Positions 8,873 through 16,781 of a DNA stretch of 64,000 bases are shown piece after piece. The stretch covers positions 62,001 through 126,000 of the forward strand of contig NZ_LATM01000006.1 in NCBI RefSeq assembly GCF_000972495.1, in the 5' to 3' direction. Origin of the DNA: Hymenobacter terrenus. Lineage in GTDB: Bacteria > Bacteroidota > Bacteroidia > Cytophagales > Hymenobacteraceae. Both the position numbers and the translations under genes were made by a program. Below the pieces are notes generated by a model that saw only the letters and a program-made list of their open reading frames with translations, was not told the DNA's origin and searched no databases. How positions within the stretch are numbered: position 1 is the first letter of the stretch; every line of letters starts with the position of its first letter.

Positions 8873-9742
8873 ATGATTTTATTTCGTCGCCTTACAGTAC
8901 CCGTCCTTTCCAGCCTGCTCTTTTCTCTGCTGACTTTACTGGGCGCTCCGGCGCACGCCACCAACCCTGGCACCAAAAAAGCAGCTGCTACTACCACCGC
9001 TACTACCGTGTTGCGGGGCCGGGCTTCCTGGTATGGCAGTTACTTCCAAGGACGACGCACTACCAGCGGCGAGCGCTACAACCGGTTTAAATACACCTGC
9101 GCCCATAAAACATTGCCCTTCGGCACTCGTCTGCGGGTCACGAACGTGAAAAATGGCAAGTCGGTCGTGGTACGGGTATCTGACCGCGGCCCATTCCGGC
9201 ACCAGCGAATTCTTGACCTTTCCGAAATCGCAGCCCGGCCGCTTGGTATCACGGAGTGCGGTGCGGCCACAGTAGTGGCGGAAGTAGTAACCGCCGATAT
9301 CCCCCTGGGCCCGGCTACCACGCCCGAGAACCTGGCGGCCCTTTATGCCGCCGACCCCGAGCCTGACGCTGCTTTTACGACCTACGCGGTGCCCGCCGCA
9401 ACCGATTCGGCGGCTGCTCCGGCAACGCCCGCCCTCGTCGCCGCTTCTACGGCCACCACGGCCGAGGTAATTACGACTGCGGAATCGGTGGATTGCCCCG
9501 CAGGCTTCCTTATCCAAGCCGGCTCCTTCATTGATGCAGCCAACGCACAAGCTGTGCAAGCCCGCATCAAATCTTTGATTCCAGATGTGCAGGTAGAAAT
9601 CTCCCACGACCTAGTTGATGGCCGGCAACGCAGCCGTGTATTCGTTGGCAATTTCAGCGACCGCCCCGAAGCCGAAGCCATCCGAAAACGGCTCATGTTG
9701 CTAGGTATTGGGGGCTTGGTGCGCGAGGTAGCTTTGCGGTAG
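8873..9742 (+). CDS. Septal ring lytic transglycosylase RlpA-family protein with SPOR domain
   Basis: About 289 residues: a signal peptide (ILFRRLTVPVLSSLLFSLLTLL, cleaved after AHA), a double-psi beta-barrel domain (RGRASWYGSYFQGRRTTSGE through VVRVSDRGPF and LDLSEIAARPLGI, roughly residues 45-125), an Ala/Thr-rich linker of about 85 residues, and a C-terminal SPOR domain (FLIQAGSFIDAANAQAV...VFVGNFSD). SPOR domains bind denuded septal peptidoglycan and the barrel is the RlpA catalytic module, so this probably acts in daughter-cell separation or wall turnover. The open frame begins at 8822, but the ATG used here gives a proper signal peptide and lies just after a -7 element. Confidence 0.9.
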   Translation: MILFRRLTVPVLSSLLFSLLTLLGAPAHATNPGTKKAAATTTATTVLRGRASWYGSYFQGRRTTSGERYNRFKYTCAHKTLPFGTRLRVTNVKNGKSVVVRVSDRGPFRHQRILDLSEIAARPLGITECGAATVVAEVVTADIPLGPATTPENLAALYAADPEPDAAFTTYAVPAATDSAAAPATPALVAASTATTAEVITTAESVDCPAGFLIQAGSFIDAANAQAVQARIKSLIPDVQVEISHDLVDGRQRSRVFVGNFSDRPEAEAIRKRLMLLGIGGLVREVALR

Positions 9743-9876
9743 TTTTTACCTAACGATTAGCATTTATCATTTAACATGCGCGTCGCCTGGGTAGGTGATG
9801 GTGGCAGTTGCCGGCATTTTTGTTACTTGCCGACATTCGCTCCAAAGGCTGTTCTCTGTTAAATGACACTCGCTAA

Positions 9877-12330
9877 ATGATAAAAGCACTGCTGGCGCTG
9901 GCCATCAGCGTTACCCTCGTCTGGACCCTTGACACCAAGCACGGCGACCTGCCGCCTTTTGGCAAGCTGCTGAGCCCGTACCGCGGCTTCTGGCAAAATG
10001 GCGAAGCGAAAGGCGACTTTCCCGCCCAGCAAACGTTAGCTTTGCCCGGCTTGCAACAGCCCGTGACGGTGCGCTATGACGACCGTCGCGTGCCGCACGT
10101 TTTCGCCCAGAACGACCACGACCTGTACCTTGCCCAAGGCTACCTCACGGCCCGTGACCGCCTTTGGCAGATGGAGTTTCAAACCTACGTGGCGGCTGGG
10201 CGGCTTGCCGAAATTGTAGGCCCGGCCCGGCTGGAAACCGACCGGTTTTTCCGGCGCATGGGCCTGCCTTTTGGTGCCGCGAACTCCTTGAAAGTGATGA
10301 TGGCCGACCCCACCACCCGCACGGTGCTGGAGGCGTATTCGGCTGGCGTCAATGCTTACATCAGTCAGCTCACTCCGGCCACGCTTCCCTTCGAATATAA
10401 GCTGCTCGACTACCGGCCCGAGCCCTGGCAGCCGCTGAAATGTGCCCTGCTACTCAAGTTAATGGCCTGGGACCTGAGCGGCCGCACCGACGATTTGCGC
10501 ATGAGCAACATCCTGAGCAAATACGGCGCGGCTATCACCAAAGACCTGTTTCCGGACTACCCCACGCGGGAAGACCCCATCGTGCCAGTGGGTACCCCGC
10601 TCGATTTTAAGCCGCTGCCCGTGCCGACTGTACCCAAGTCCTTCGAGGCAGCATACACCGCCAACCAGCTGCACACCGAGCCCGACGCCGAGCTAGGTTC
10701 CAACAATTTTGCGGTGAGCGGGGCCAAGTCGGCCTCGGGCTACCCACTGCTGGCTAACGACCCGCACCTGCAGCTGAACCTGCCCAGCATCTGGTACCAA
10801 ATTCAACTGAGCGCACCAGGCGTAAATGTGTACGGCGTCACCATTCCCGGCGCGCCGACCATCATCATCGGGTTCAATGAAAACACGGCTTGGGGCGTAA
10901 CCAACGTGGCCGCCGACGTCCTGGACTTCTACCAATTAAAGTTCCGGGACCAGACGCGCCGCGAGTACTGGCACGACGGCCGTTGGAAACCAGTGCGCCG
11001 CGTAGTGGAGCACATCAAAGTACGCGGGCAGCCCGACCGGCTTGATACCGTACTCTACACTCACCATGGTCCGGTGGTGTACGACAAACCTGAGAAGCCT
11101 TTCCTGCCCCAGACGCCCATCGCGCACGCCATGCGCTGGACGGCCCACGACGGCGCCAACGAAGTACTGGCCTTCTACCAATTGAACCGGGCCCGCTCCT
11201 ACCCCGACTATACCGCCGCGCTGGCCAACTACGGCTCCCCGGCCCAGAACTTCATTTTTGCTGATAACGAGAAGGATATTGCCATCTGGCCCAACGGCCG
11301 CTTCCCGCTGAAGTGGCGCGACCAAGGCAAGTTCATCCTTGATGGCTCTGATCCAGCTTACGACTGGCAAGGTTGGATTCCGGCGGCCCAAAACCCGCAC
11401 GTGCGGAATCCGGCCCGAGGCTTCGTGAGCTCAGCCAACCAATTTTCGGCCGGCCCCGACTACCCCTATTACCTGAACTGGACCTACAGCAACTACGAGC
11501 GCGGCCATCGTATCAACCAGCGTCTCAATGCAATGAGCCAGGTAACACCCGACAGCCTGCGCCAACTGCAAAACGACGTACTCGACCTCAACGCCCAGCT
11601 CATGCTGCCCCGAATGCTGGCTCTGGTTAGCGACCCAGCCGTCGGAGCCACCCCACTTGCCGCCAACTCCCCCGAAGGCCAGGTACTGGCCGAAATGCGC
11701 CGTTGGCGTTACCAATACACTGCCGATGCCATCGGACCCAGCGTATTCAACCTGTGGTACAACGACCTGGTAAGGCGCCTCTGGGAAGACGATTTCAGCG
11801 CCAAAGGCACGGGCCTGGAGATGCGCTACCCCGCCCGCGACCGCACCAACAACCTGCTGCTGAACGAGCCCGCCTCGCCCTGGATTGACGACCGCCGCAC
11901 CCCGGCCAGGGAAACCTTGCCGCAGCTGGCACTGCAGAGCCTGCGCTTCGCCACCGATTCGCTCACCCGTAAGTTCGGGCCGCTCTCGCCCAAGTGGCGT
12001 TGGGCCAGCCAGAAAGGCACCGACGTGCTCCACCTGCTTCAGCTCAAAGGCTTCGGCCATATGGACGTAGACTGCGGCGGCGGCGCAGGCATCGTGAACG
12101 CCACCTCGGAGCGAAATGGGCCGAGTTGGCGCATGGTGGTGGCGCTGGGCCCCCAGGTGCGGGCCTACGGCGTATACCCCGGCGGGCAAAGCGGCAATCC
12201 GGGCTCGCCATTTTACAACAACTTGCTGGAAACCTGGCGCGTTGGTCAGCTCGATGAACTGGTGTTTTTGCGCTCGGCACAGGAGCCAAATCCGCGGGTA
12301 GCTACTGCATGGACCTTGCAGGGAAAGTAG
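9877..12330 (+). CDS. Penicillin acylase (Ntn-hydrolase) family protein
   Basis: An 817-residue precursor of the penicillin G/cephalosporin acylase family. Residues 1-18 form a signal or anchor helix. After the alpha-chain region comes AELGSNNFAVSG, where S275 is the expected N-terminal nucleophile released by autocatalytic cleavage after G274. Downstream are SGYPLLANDPHL, GFNENTAWGVTN and SPAQNFIFAD, all diagnostic of the beta chain. Such enzymes hydrolyse amide bonds of small acylated molecules (beta-lactams, acyl-homoserine lactones, N-acyl amino acids); the true substrate cannot be told from sequence. It is full length and stands alone on the plus strand. Confidence 0.92.
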   Translation: MIKALLALAISVTLVWTLDTKHGDLPPFGKLLSPYRGFWQNGEAKGDFPAQQTLALPGLQQPVTVRYDDRRVPHVFAQNDHDLYLAQGYLTARDRLWQMEFQTYVAAGRLAEIVGPARLETDRFFRRMGLPFGAANSLKVMMADPTTRTVLEAYSAGVNAYISQLTPATLPFEYKLLDYRPEPWQPLKCALLLKLMAWDLSGRTDDLRMSNILSKYGAAITKDLFPDYPTREDPIVPVGTPLDFKPLPVPTVPKSFEAAYTANQLHTEPDAELGSNNFAVSGAKSASGYPLLANDPHLQLNLPSIWYQIQLSAPGVNVYGVTIPGAPTIIIGFNENTAWGVTNVAADVLDFYQLKFRDQTRREYWHDGRWKPVRRVVEHIKVRGQPDRLDTVLYTHHGPVVYDKPEKPFLPQTPIAHAMRWTAHDGANEVLAFYQLNRARSYPDYTAALANYGSPAQNFIFADNEKDIAIWPNGRFPLKWRDQGKFILDGSDPAYDWQGWIPAAQNPHVRNPARGFVSSANQFSAGPDYPYYLNWTYSNYERGHRINQRLNAMSQVTPDSLRQLQNDVLDLNAQLMLPRMLALVSDPAVGATPLAANSPEGQVLAEMRRWRYQYTADAIGPSVFNLWYNDLVRRLWEDDFSAKGTGLEMRYPARDRTNNLLLNEPASPWIDDRRTPARETLPQLALQSLRFATDSLTRKFGPLSPKWRWASQKGTDVLHLLQLKGFGHMDVDCGGGAGIVNATSERNGPSWRMVVALGPQVRAYGVYPGGQSGNPGSPFYNNLLETWRVGQLDELVFLRSAQEPNPRVATAWTLQGK

Positions 12331-12792
12331 CTGGAGCAGACCAATCAGTGATAATGTGCTGCTAAATAAGCCACAGGCCCGACTTCTTGATTAAGGTAGT
12401 ATCGGGTATCGGGACGGTGAGGGATGTTCTCAGAAAACGGAAAACATAGCACGCTAAGGCTTGAGAAGCGAAGTTTGAATTTCGGCCTTTACATCTTGGA
12501 AACGGGCTTTGAAATAGCTTACCGTAACGTTACCGCCTCGCTGCTAGAAGAAGGCCAACGAACGCAAGCAGGCCGGCGAGCTGGACCGGAAAAACCCGTA
12601 CCACCTGAGCCCATTGACCCGCATTACCATCCCGCGCACGTGGCAGAAAAAGAAGTAGCCCCGACCACATGAACGGGCCAAGGCTACACAGGATGAACTC
12701 GAAGGCGCTCCTTTAGGAAGATTAAAAATACAGAAATCTTACCCAATAGGCAACCCTTTTATCACAGTATCTCGTGCTACCCCCTAGTATTG
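12331..12792. other. 460-bp intergenic region, partly a gene remnant
   Basis: It separates the acylase and SDR genes, which converge. No terminator palindrome is obvious. A 105-base stretch at 12551-12658 looks like the degraded 3' end of a gene and is described separately. The rest shows nothing recognisable. Confidence 0.45.
12551..12658 (+). pseudogene. Possible 3'-terminal gene remnant
   Basis: This frame ends in a stop and encodes KKANERKQAGELDRKN followed by PYHLSPLTRITIPRTWQ and three lysines. The composition (basic, Pro/Thr/Arg, no bias towards shadow-frame residues) looks like the C-terminus of a real protein. It is blocked upstream by TAG at 12545-12547, while the adjacent frame continues upstream as TASLLEE, as if a frameshift separated the halves. 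No family recognised. Confidence 0.3.
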
Positions 12793-13425
12793 CTAAAGCT
12801 CGTGTTCCAGCCGGTCACGGTCCGTATGCATGGCCCAAAAATGGTGGGCAATGTTAGCAGGGTTGTGCACCGCGTCGGCCTCGTTGACAAAGCCATTAAC
12901 TTGCAACACACCCACGTAAATGCCTTTCGGAGCCAGGGCTTGTGCGAGGCTGCCGGCCAGGTTGGCTTCGCCGGCCTTGCCAATGGCCAGCGAGGCGTAA
13001 GCCGGGTGCGGAAACTTGGCCAGGCCGCCGCCCGTCACCAGTACGCTGCCCTGGCTGGCTTCGAGTTGGGGCAAGGCGGCTTGCACAGCCGTCAGCAGGC
13101 CCGCCACGTTCACGGCGAAGTCCTGGGCCAGGCCTTCCGCCGTTTCGGCCAGCACGTCGGTGGCGCGGGCCACGGCGGCGTTGTAGTGCAGCACCCGCAG
13201 TTCACCGAGGCCGCCGAGAGCCGTCCGCAGCTCGGTGGGCTGGCTGATGTCGGCCACCACCGGCGTGGCGACGATGCCCGCCGCGCCCAGCTCGGACGCC
13301 AGAGCCTGCAGCTTGTCGGTGGTCCGGGCTACGAGCACCACCTCGTAGCCTTGCCGGCCGAACTGATGGGCCACGGCCTGGCTGATGCCGGGGCCGGCTC
13401 CAATAATTGCAATAACGTTTTTCAT
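12793..13425 (-). CDS. SDR-family oxidoreductase with a non-canonical active site
   Basis: A 210-residue Rossmann protein starting MKNVIAIIGAGPGIS. The glycine motif GAGPGIS near residue 9 and VLVART after strand 2 suggest NADP(H) binding. The catalytic region differs from classical SDRs: it reads AYASLAIGKAG, with the lysine seven rather than four residues after the tyrosine, and LVTGGG replaces the usual serine-bearing strand. NNAG is replaced by YNAAV. The enzyme may be divergent or inactive. The frame could start at 13482, but the beta-alpha-beta fold begins at this ATG. It is the last gene of the AraC-redoxin-barrel-DoxX cluster. Confidence 0.85.
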   Translation of the reverse strand: MKNVIAIIGAGPGISQAVAHQFGRQGYEVVLVARTTDKLQALASELGAAGIVATPVVADISQPTELRTALGGLGELRVLHYNAAVARATDVLAETAEGLAQDFAVNVAGLLTAVQAALPQLEASQGSVLVTGGGLAKFPHPAYASLAIGKAGEANLAGSLAQALAPKGIYVGVLQVNGFVNEADAVHNPANIAHHFWAMHTDRDRLEHEL

Positions 13426-13507
13426 GGGGCTGGCGAAGTTGGGGTGTAGTGGTAGCCGCTTCCAGCCAGGAATGGCTAACAAATTAAGTCAGCAACACGG
13501 GGCGCGC

Positions 13508-13897
13508 TTAACGCCCCGTAGCGGCGGGTTTGAGCGCGTCTTTTTGGTGGATAAACCAAGCCCAGGCAATCAGGACAAACTGAAAAGGCAGCCGGATGAG
13601 GGCCAGTTTATGACTACCGATGGCCGGGTGCTCCCGGAAAACATCGAGCACGTGCAGCGGCAGGTAAGCCAGCATCAGTACGAGGATGAGGAGCGTGGCC
13701 GCCGCACGAAAGCGGGGAATCAGCGTGCCGAGGCCAACGACGATTTCCACTACGCCGGAAGCGAAAACAACGGCGCTCTGAGGCAGAAAATTGGGCACCA
13801 TTGGCACGTAGGCCGCGGGGCTCGTAAAATGCACGACCCCGGCCCCCATCATCATAACGCCGAAGAGCACGGTGAGAATTTTTTTGGCGAGTTTCAT
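13508..13897 (-). CDS. DoxX family membrane protein
   Basis: A 129-residue four-helix membrane protein with DoxX features: MKLAKKILTVLFGVMMMGAGVVHFTSPAAYVPMVPNFLP at the N-terminus (helix 1 followed by a conserved H-F-x-x-P-x-x-Y), GVVEIVVGLGTL in helix 2, and paired helices to the end. DoxX-type proteins are often next to redox or antibiotic-resistance genes and are linked to thiol stress in some bacteria. Here it sits between the SDR gene (83 bp) and the barrel-like gene (110 bp), all in one direction. A second, independent DoxX is at 27730-28092. Confidence 0.85.
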   Translation of the reverse strand: MKLAKKILTVLFGVMMMGAGVVHFTSPAAYVPMVPNFLPQSAVVFASGVVEIVVGLGTLIPRFRAAATLLILVLMLAYLPLHVLDVFREHPAIGSHKLALIRLPFQFVLIAWAWFIHQKDALKPAATGR

Positions 13898-14007
13898 GCA
13901 GCAAGGGTGGAAGAGGAAATGGTGATTTGAAAAAAACCGAAACGATGAGGGGAACCGTCGCCGGTGGCAGGACGCGGCAGCGGCCCCCGGTAGCTGTTTG
14001 CCGGCGG

Positions 14008-14568
14008 CTAGAACGAGTAGCCCAGGTGCACGGCCCCGAACGGCAGCAGGGGCTTCACGTCGTAGGACAGCCCGCCCAGACGCTGCGTTTTATCGTCTAC
14101 ATACACGTAGGTGAGGCCAGCCCAGGGCATGAGGTAAAAATTAGACTGACCCACGTAGTATTTGTAGCCGAAGCGCGGTATAAACAGGCCCGCCGTGTAC
14201 TTGCGCGTCTGCCCGGCTACCCGGTCATCAGAAAGCTTGAAGTTCGAGACACCGGTTTGCAGGCCGACGAAAAACGCCGAGCGGTCAGCCGACAAGGAGC
14301 GGTGCAGAAAGGCCGTGTAGCCTGACTTGAGCTTGAGTGTGGTGGAGCCAGGGCCGGGGTCAATCGCCAGTTTGACCAGCACGTTGGGAAATTCCAGCGA
14401 GAACGTGGCTGCCCCGATTAACCAGCGCTCGTTTAACTGGTAACTCAGGTTACCCGAGTAGCCTTTGAAGATGTAAGTGGAAGGGTCGATTTCCACGTTG
14501 AAGCGGGTGGTTTGCGCCCGCAACTGCGCGGGCATGGCGAAGGCAAGCAGCAACAGCAATTTTTTCAT
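14008..14568 (-). CDS. Outer-membrane beta-barrel-like protein
   Basis: A 186-residue protein with a signal peptide (MKKLLLLLAFAMPAQLRAQ). The rest is made of alternating amphipathic strands ending in aromatic residues, finishing with VHLGYSF, the C-terminal aromatic expected of an outer-membrane barrel. Strands such as GAATFSLEF, SGYTAFLHRSL, FIPRFGYKYYVG and PWAGLTYVYVDD are consistent with a small eight-stranded barrel. No specific family recognised. It is 36 bp downstream of the redoxin gene, so co-transcription is likely. Confidence 0.7.
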   Translation of the reverse strand: MKKLLLLLAFAMPAQLRAQTTRFNVEIDPSTYIFKGYSGNLSYQLNERWLIGAATFSLEFPNVLVKLAIDPGPGSTTLKLKSGYTAFLHRSLSADRSAFFVGLQTGVSNFKLSDDRVAGQTRKYTAGLFIPRFGYKYYVGQSNFYLMPWAGLTYVYVDDKTQRLGGLSYDVKPLLPFGAVHLGYSF

Positions 14569-14604
14569 GAGTTTCCAAGAGTTAACGAAACAGTGAAAAG
14601 AGAC

Positions 14605-15147
14605 TTAACGGGCCGCGAACGCCTTCACGTCGGCCAGGGGCAAAAAGTCACCGGAGTATTTGCCGTAGTAGGCCGTCGCCACCTGGCCCGCTTCGTCAAT
14701 CAGGAACTCGGCCCCGATGAGCGTTTTCGGTCCGACGTCGGTGGCCCCGTTGAAGGGCAGCTTCTTGCCCTTGTTCATTTGGCCCAGGCCCCCGTGAAAG
14801 AGCAGGCCGCTCATGAGCTTGCCCACCGAGCTTTCGGTGTCGTAGAGCTTATATAGCCTGCCTTCCGGGTCGGGTAGCACAGTGGGGTACACGGGCTGGT
14901 CGGCCAGGTACTTGCGCAGGTTCGGGGCTTGGCTCATGTACACGGCCAGCGCCACCACGCCTTTGCTTTTGAGGTAAGCACTTTCTTTTTCTACTTCGTG
15001 AAAGCGCACGTTGCACACGGGGCAGCCGGCGGTGCGGTAAAACGCGAGCCAGACTTTCTGGCCGCGCAGCGCGGCCAGGCTCACGGGCTTGCCGTAGGCG
15101 TCCTGCGCGTTAAAATCGGGGGCGGGTTGGCGGGCGACTAATTTCAT
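14605..15147 (-). CDS. Redoxin / AhpC-TSA family peroxiredoxin-like protein
   Basis: A 180-residue thioredoxin-fold protein. It opens with the AhpC/TSA pattern KLVARQPAPDFNAQDAYGKPVSLAALRG, and the active-site segment YRTAGCPVC holds two cysteines (C42 and C45) in CxxC spacing, as in thiol-oxidoreductase-like AhpC relatives. The later PTVLPDPEGRLYKLY and GAEFLIDEAGQV match the family. No signal peptide is seen, so it is cytoplasmic. It is the first gene after the AraC regulator in the same direction, with 214 bp between them that could hold a regulated promoter, though no TAnnTTTG box was found there. Confidence 0.85.
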   Translation of the reverse strand: MKLVARQPAPDFNAQDAYGKPVSLAALRGQKVWLAFYRTAGCPVCNVRFHEVEKESAYLKSKGVVALAVYMSQAPNLRKYLADQPVYPTVLPDPEGRLYKLYDTESSVGKLMSGLLFHGGLGQMNKGKKLPFNGATDVGPKTLIGAEFLIDEAGQVATAYYGKYSGDFLPLADVKAFAAR

Positions 15148-15361
15148 GGAGTTGGTCGGTTAGGTAATGGCGGAGGGTGCCGCCTCCCAGCAGGGCTGGG
15201 GCGAGCAGCACGGGTTAGAGAAAAGCGAGTGGAGTGGTGGGCGGGGGAGCGGGCGCATGGCGGAACGAGGGCGAGTTAACGGCACAAAGTTGGCCGGCGT
15301 CTCCCCCTCCCCGAAATGATGATTCTTCCCCACTATCGGCCAATTTTTCCCGACACAGGCT

Positions 15362-16228
15362 TTAAGCCGGCCCGAAGCCGGGCAGGTGCCGGGCGGGCGC
15401 AGCCCGCAGCTCGCCGGGGGTCAGGCCCAGGCTTTTCTTAAATAAGCGGCTGAAGTGCGACACATCCTCGAAGCCCAGTTGGTAGGCAATTTCTTTTACC
15501 GAGGAATCGGTGTAGAGCAGCAGGCGCTTGGCTTCAAGCACCACCCGGGCATGGATGACGGCCAGCGGGGTTTGGTTATTGTACTGCCCGAAGAGGTTAG
15601 CCAGCGTTTTGGGCGACTTGTGCAGCAGCTCGGCGTAATCCTGCACCTGGTGCAGCCGACGAAAGTTTTTCTCCACCAGCACGTTGAATCGCCGCACGAT
15701 GTCGAGGTCGGCATCCTGAAAGCCCGCGTGCAGGTTCTGCGCCTTCGCCAGGCGGTTCAGGGTCAGCAGCAAGCGTTTGAGCAAGGCCCGCAGCATCTCG
15801 CCCTGGATGGGGTCGCGGGCCTCGAACTCGCTGACGAAGAGCCGCAGCAGTAAGTCGACGGCCTCACTTTGGGCCGCGTCGGCCGCGATGGTCAGGAAGC
15901 CGCGCTGACCCCAGAATAGAAACCCGACGCACGACACCTCGCGGTCGTTGTCCTCGATGCAGTACAGGGGCTTGTCGAACTGCCAGCTCACCACGTCCCG
16001 CGCCCGCTCGAACCGAAAGGTTTGGTTCATGGTGAGCGGCGCGAAGCAGCCGGCCGGGAAAAGCTGCGGTTCACCGTCGAGCCAGATATACTGGTCCGGC
16101 CCGCGGTTCCACACCACGGTAAGCACCGCCTTGCGCGTTTCAGCGAAGAAACTATGCTCCAAGTGCGGCTCCCCGACGTTCAGCACCAAGTTGGCCTCGG
16201 TGAGCGGGTCATGGAAACAGTAATTCAT
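15362..16228 (-). CDS. AraC-family transcriptional regulator
   Basis: About 288 residues. The N-terminal half is a beta-rich sensing domain (VLTVVWNRGPDQYIWLDGEP through FLFWGQRGFL). The C-terminal 100 residues are the AraC/XylS double helix-turn-helix, with the second motif KEIAYQLGFEDVSHFSRLFKKSLGLTPGELR almost canonical. A start four codons upstream (16240) is also possible; MNYCF is preferred as the domain start. It lies at the head of the redoxin-barrel-DoxX-SDR cluster in the same orientation and probably controls it. Confidence 0.9.
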   Translation of the reverse strand: MNYCFHDPLTEANLVLNVGEPHLEHSFFAETRKAVLTVVWNRGPDQYIWLDGEPQLFPAGCFAPLTMNQTFRFERARDVVSWQFDKPLYCIEDNDREVSCVGFLFWGQRGFLTIAADAAQSEAVDLLLRLFVSEFEARDPIQGEMLRALLKRLLLTLNRLAKAQNLHAGFQDADLDIVRRFNVLVEKNFRRLHQVQDYAELLHKSPKTLANLFGQYNNQTPLAVIHARVVLEAKRLLLYTDSSVKEIAYQLGFEDVSHFSRLFKKSLGLTPGELRAAPARHLPGFGPA

Positions 16229-16240
16229 CGGCGGGCGCAC

Positions 16241-16739
16241 AACACTAAATGAATTTCCTAACGCTTTTTAACAAAGGTAGGCGCGCGCCGCCCTATCAAG
16301 CAGCAGGCAACGGGTGGCGGTGGTCGGAGCCGTAGGAGCGCGAGGTGAGGGCTTGCCAGGCGTAGGGCTTACCGTGTAAATCTGCCCCTTTGGAAGAGGA
16401 TCCAAACCGGAAAAGTACCACGCCGGCCGAGACCTGGAGAGCAGCCAAAACCCACCCTTATTCCAAGACTCGGTTTAATAAGTCAAATTATGTAAAGGAA
16501 TTTTTCTGCAAGTAAGCCAGGATTAATTCTGTTCTCTATCACCCCAAGGACACTATTTTATTCCGCTACTGAAATTTGGTCAACGTGCTATACTTCCCTG
16601 CCCCGAGAGCCCCCCAGCTAGCGCGGCTGCGGAACATCACGTGACCTATGGAGCGGTCCCCTCTCCCATAGCGTGAAGAGGGGCCAACGAACAACTTGTG
16701 CAGTGATTCCAAAATCCCTCTAGCAACCGGAAGCTTCGG
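16241..16739. other. 500-bp divergent intergenic region
   Basis: It lies between the AraC gene (leftward) and the TonB_C gene (rightward). Each end carries a candidate promoter, listed separately. The middle (16300-16700) has mixed composition with no open frame or structured RNA that I could recognise. Confidence 0.5.
16272..16299 (-). promoter_or_regulatory. Candidate promoter for the AraC gene
   Basis: On the minus strand, TTG (16299-16297) is followed after 17 bases by TACCTTTG (16279-16272), fitting the Bacteroidota -33/-7 pair. The box ends 32 bases before the ATG at 16240 and 44 before that at 16228. Confidence 0.45.
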
Positions 16740-16747
16740 TAAATTTG
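16740..16747 (+). promoter_or_regulatory. Candidate -7 element for the TonB_C gene
   Basis: TAAATTTG matches TAnnTTTG. It ends five bases before the ATG at 16752, so transcription would start near that codon. This favours the next ATG at 16782 as the real start. No -33 TTG at usual spacing. Confidence 0.4.
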
Positions 16748-16781
16748 CGGCATGGCCCCCCGCATTATCGAGTCACCGTAT

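Noticed and set aside
12424..12672. 82-codon frame MFSENGKHS... on the plus strand
   Set aside because: The peptide changes character half-way; the better protein-like sequence at its end is in another frame, so it was recorded only as a possible relic.
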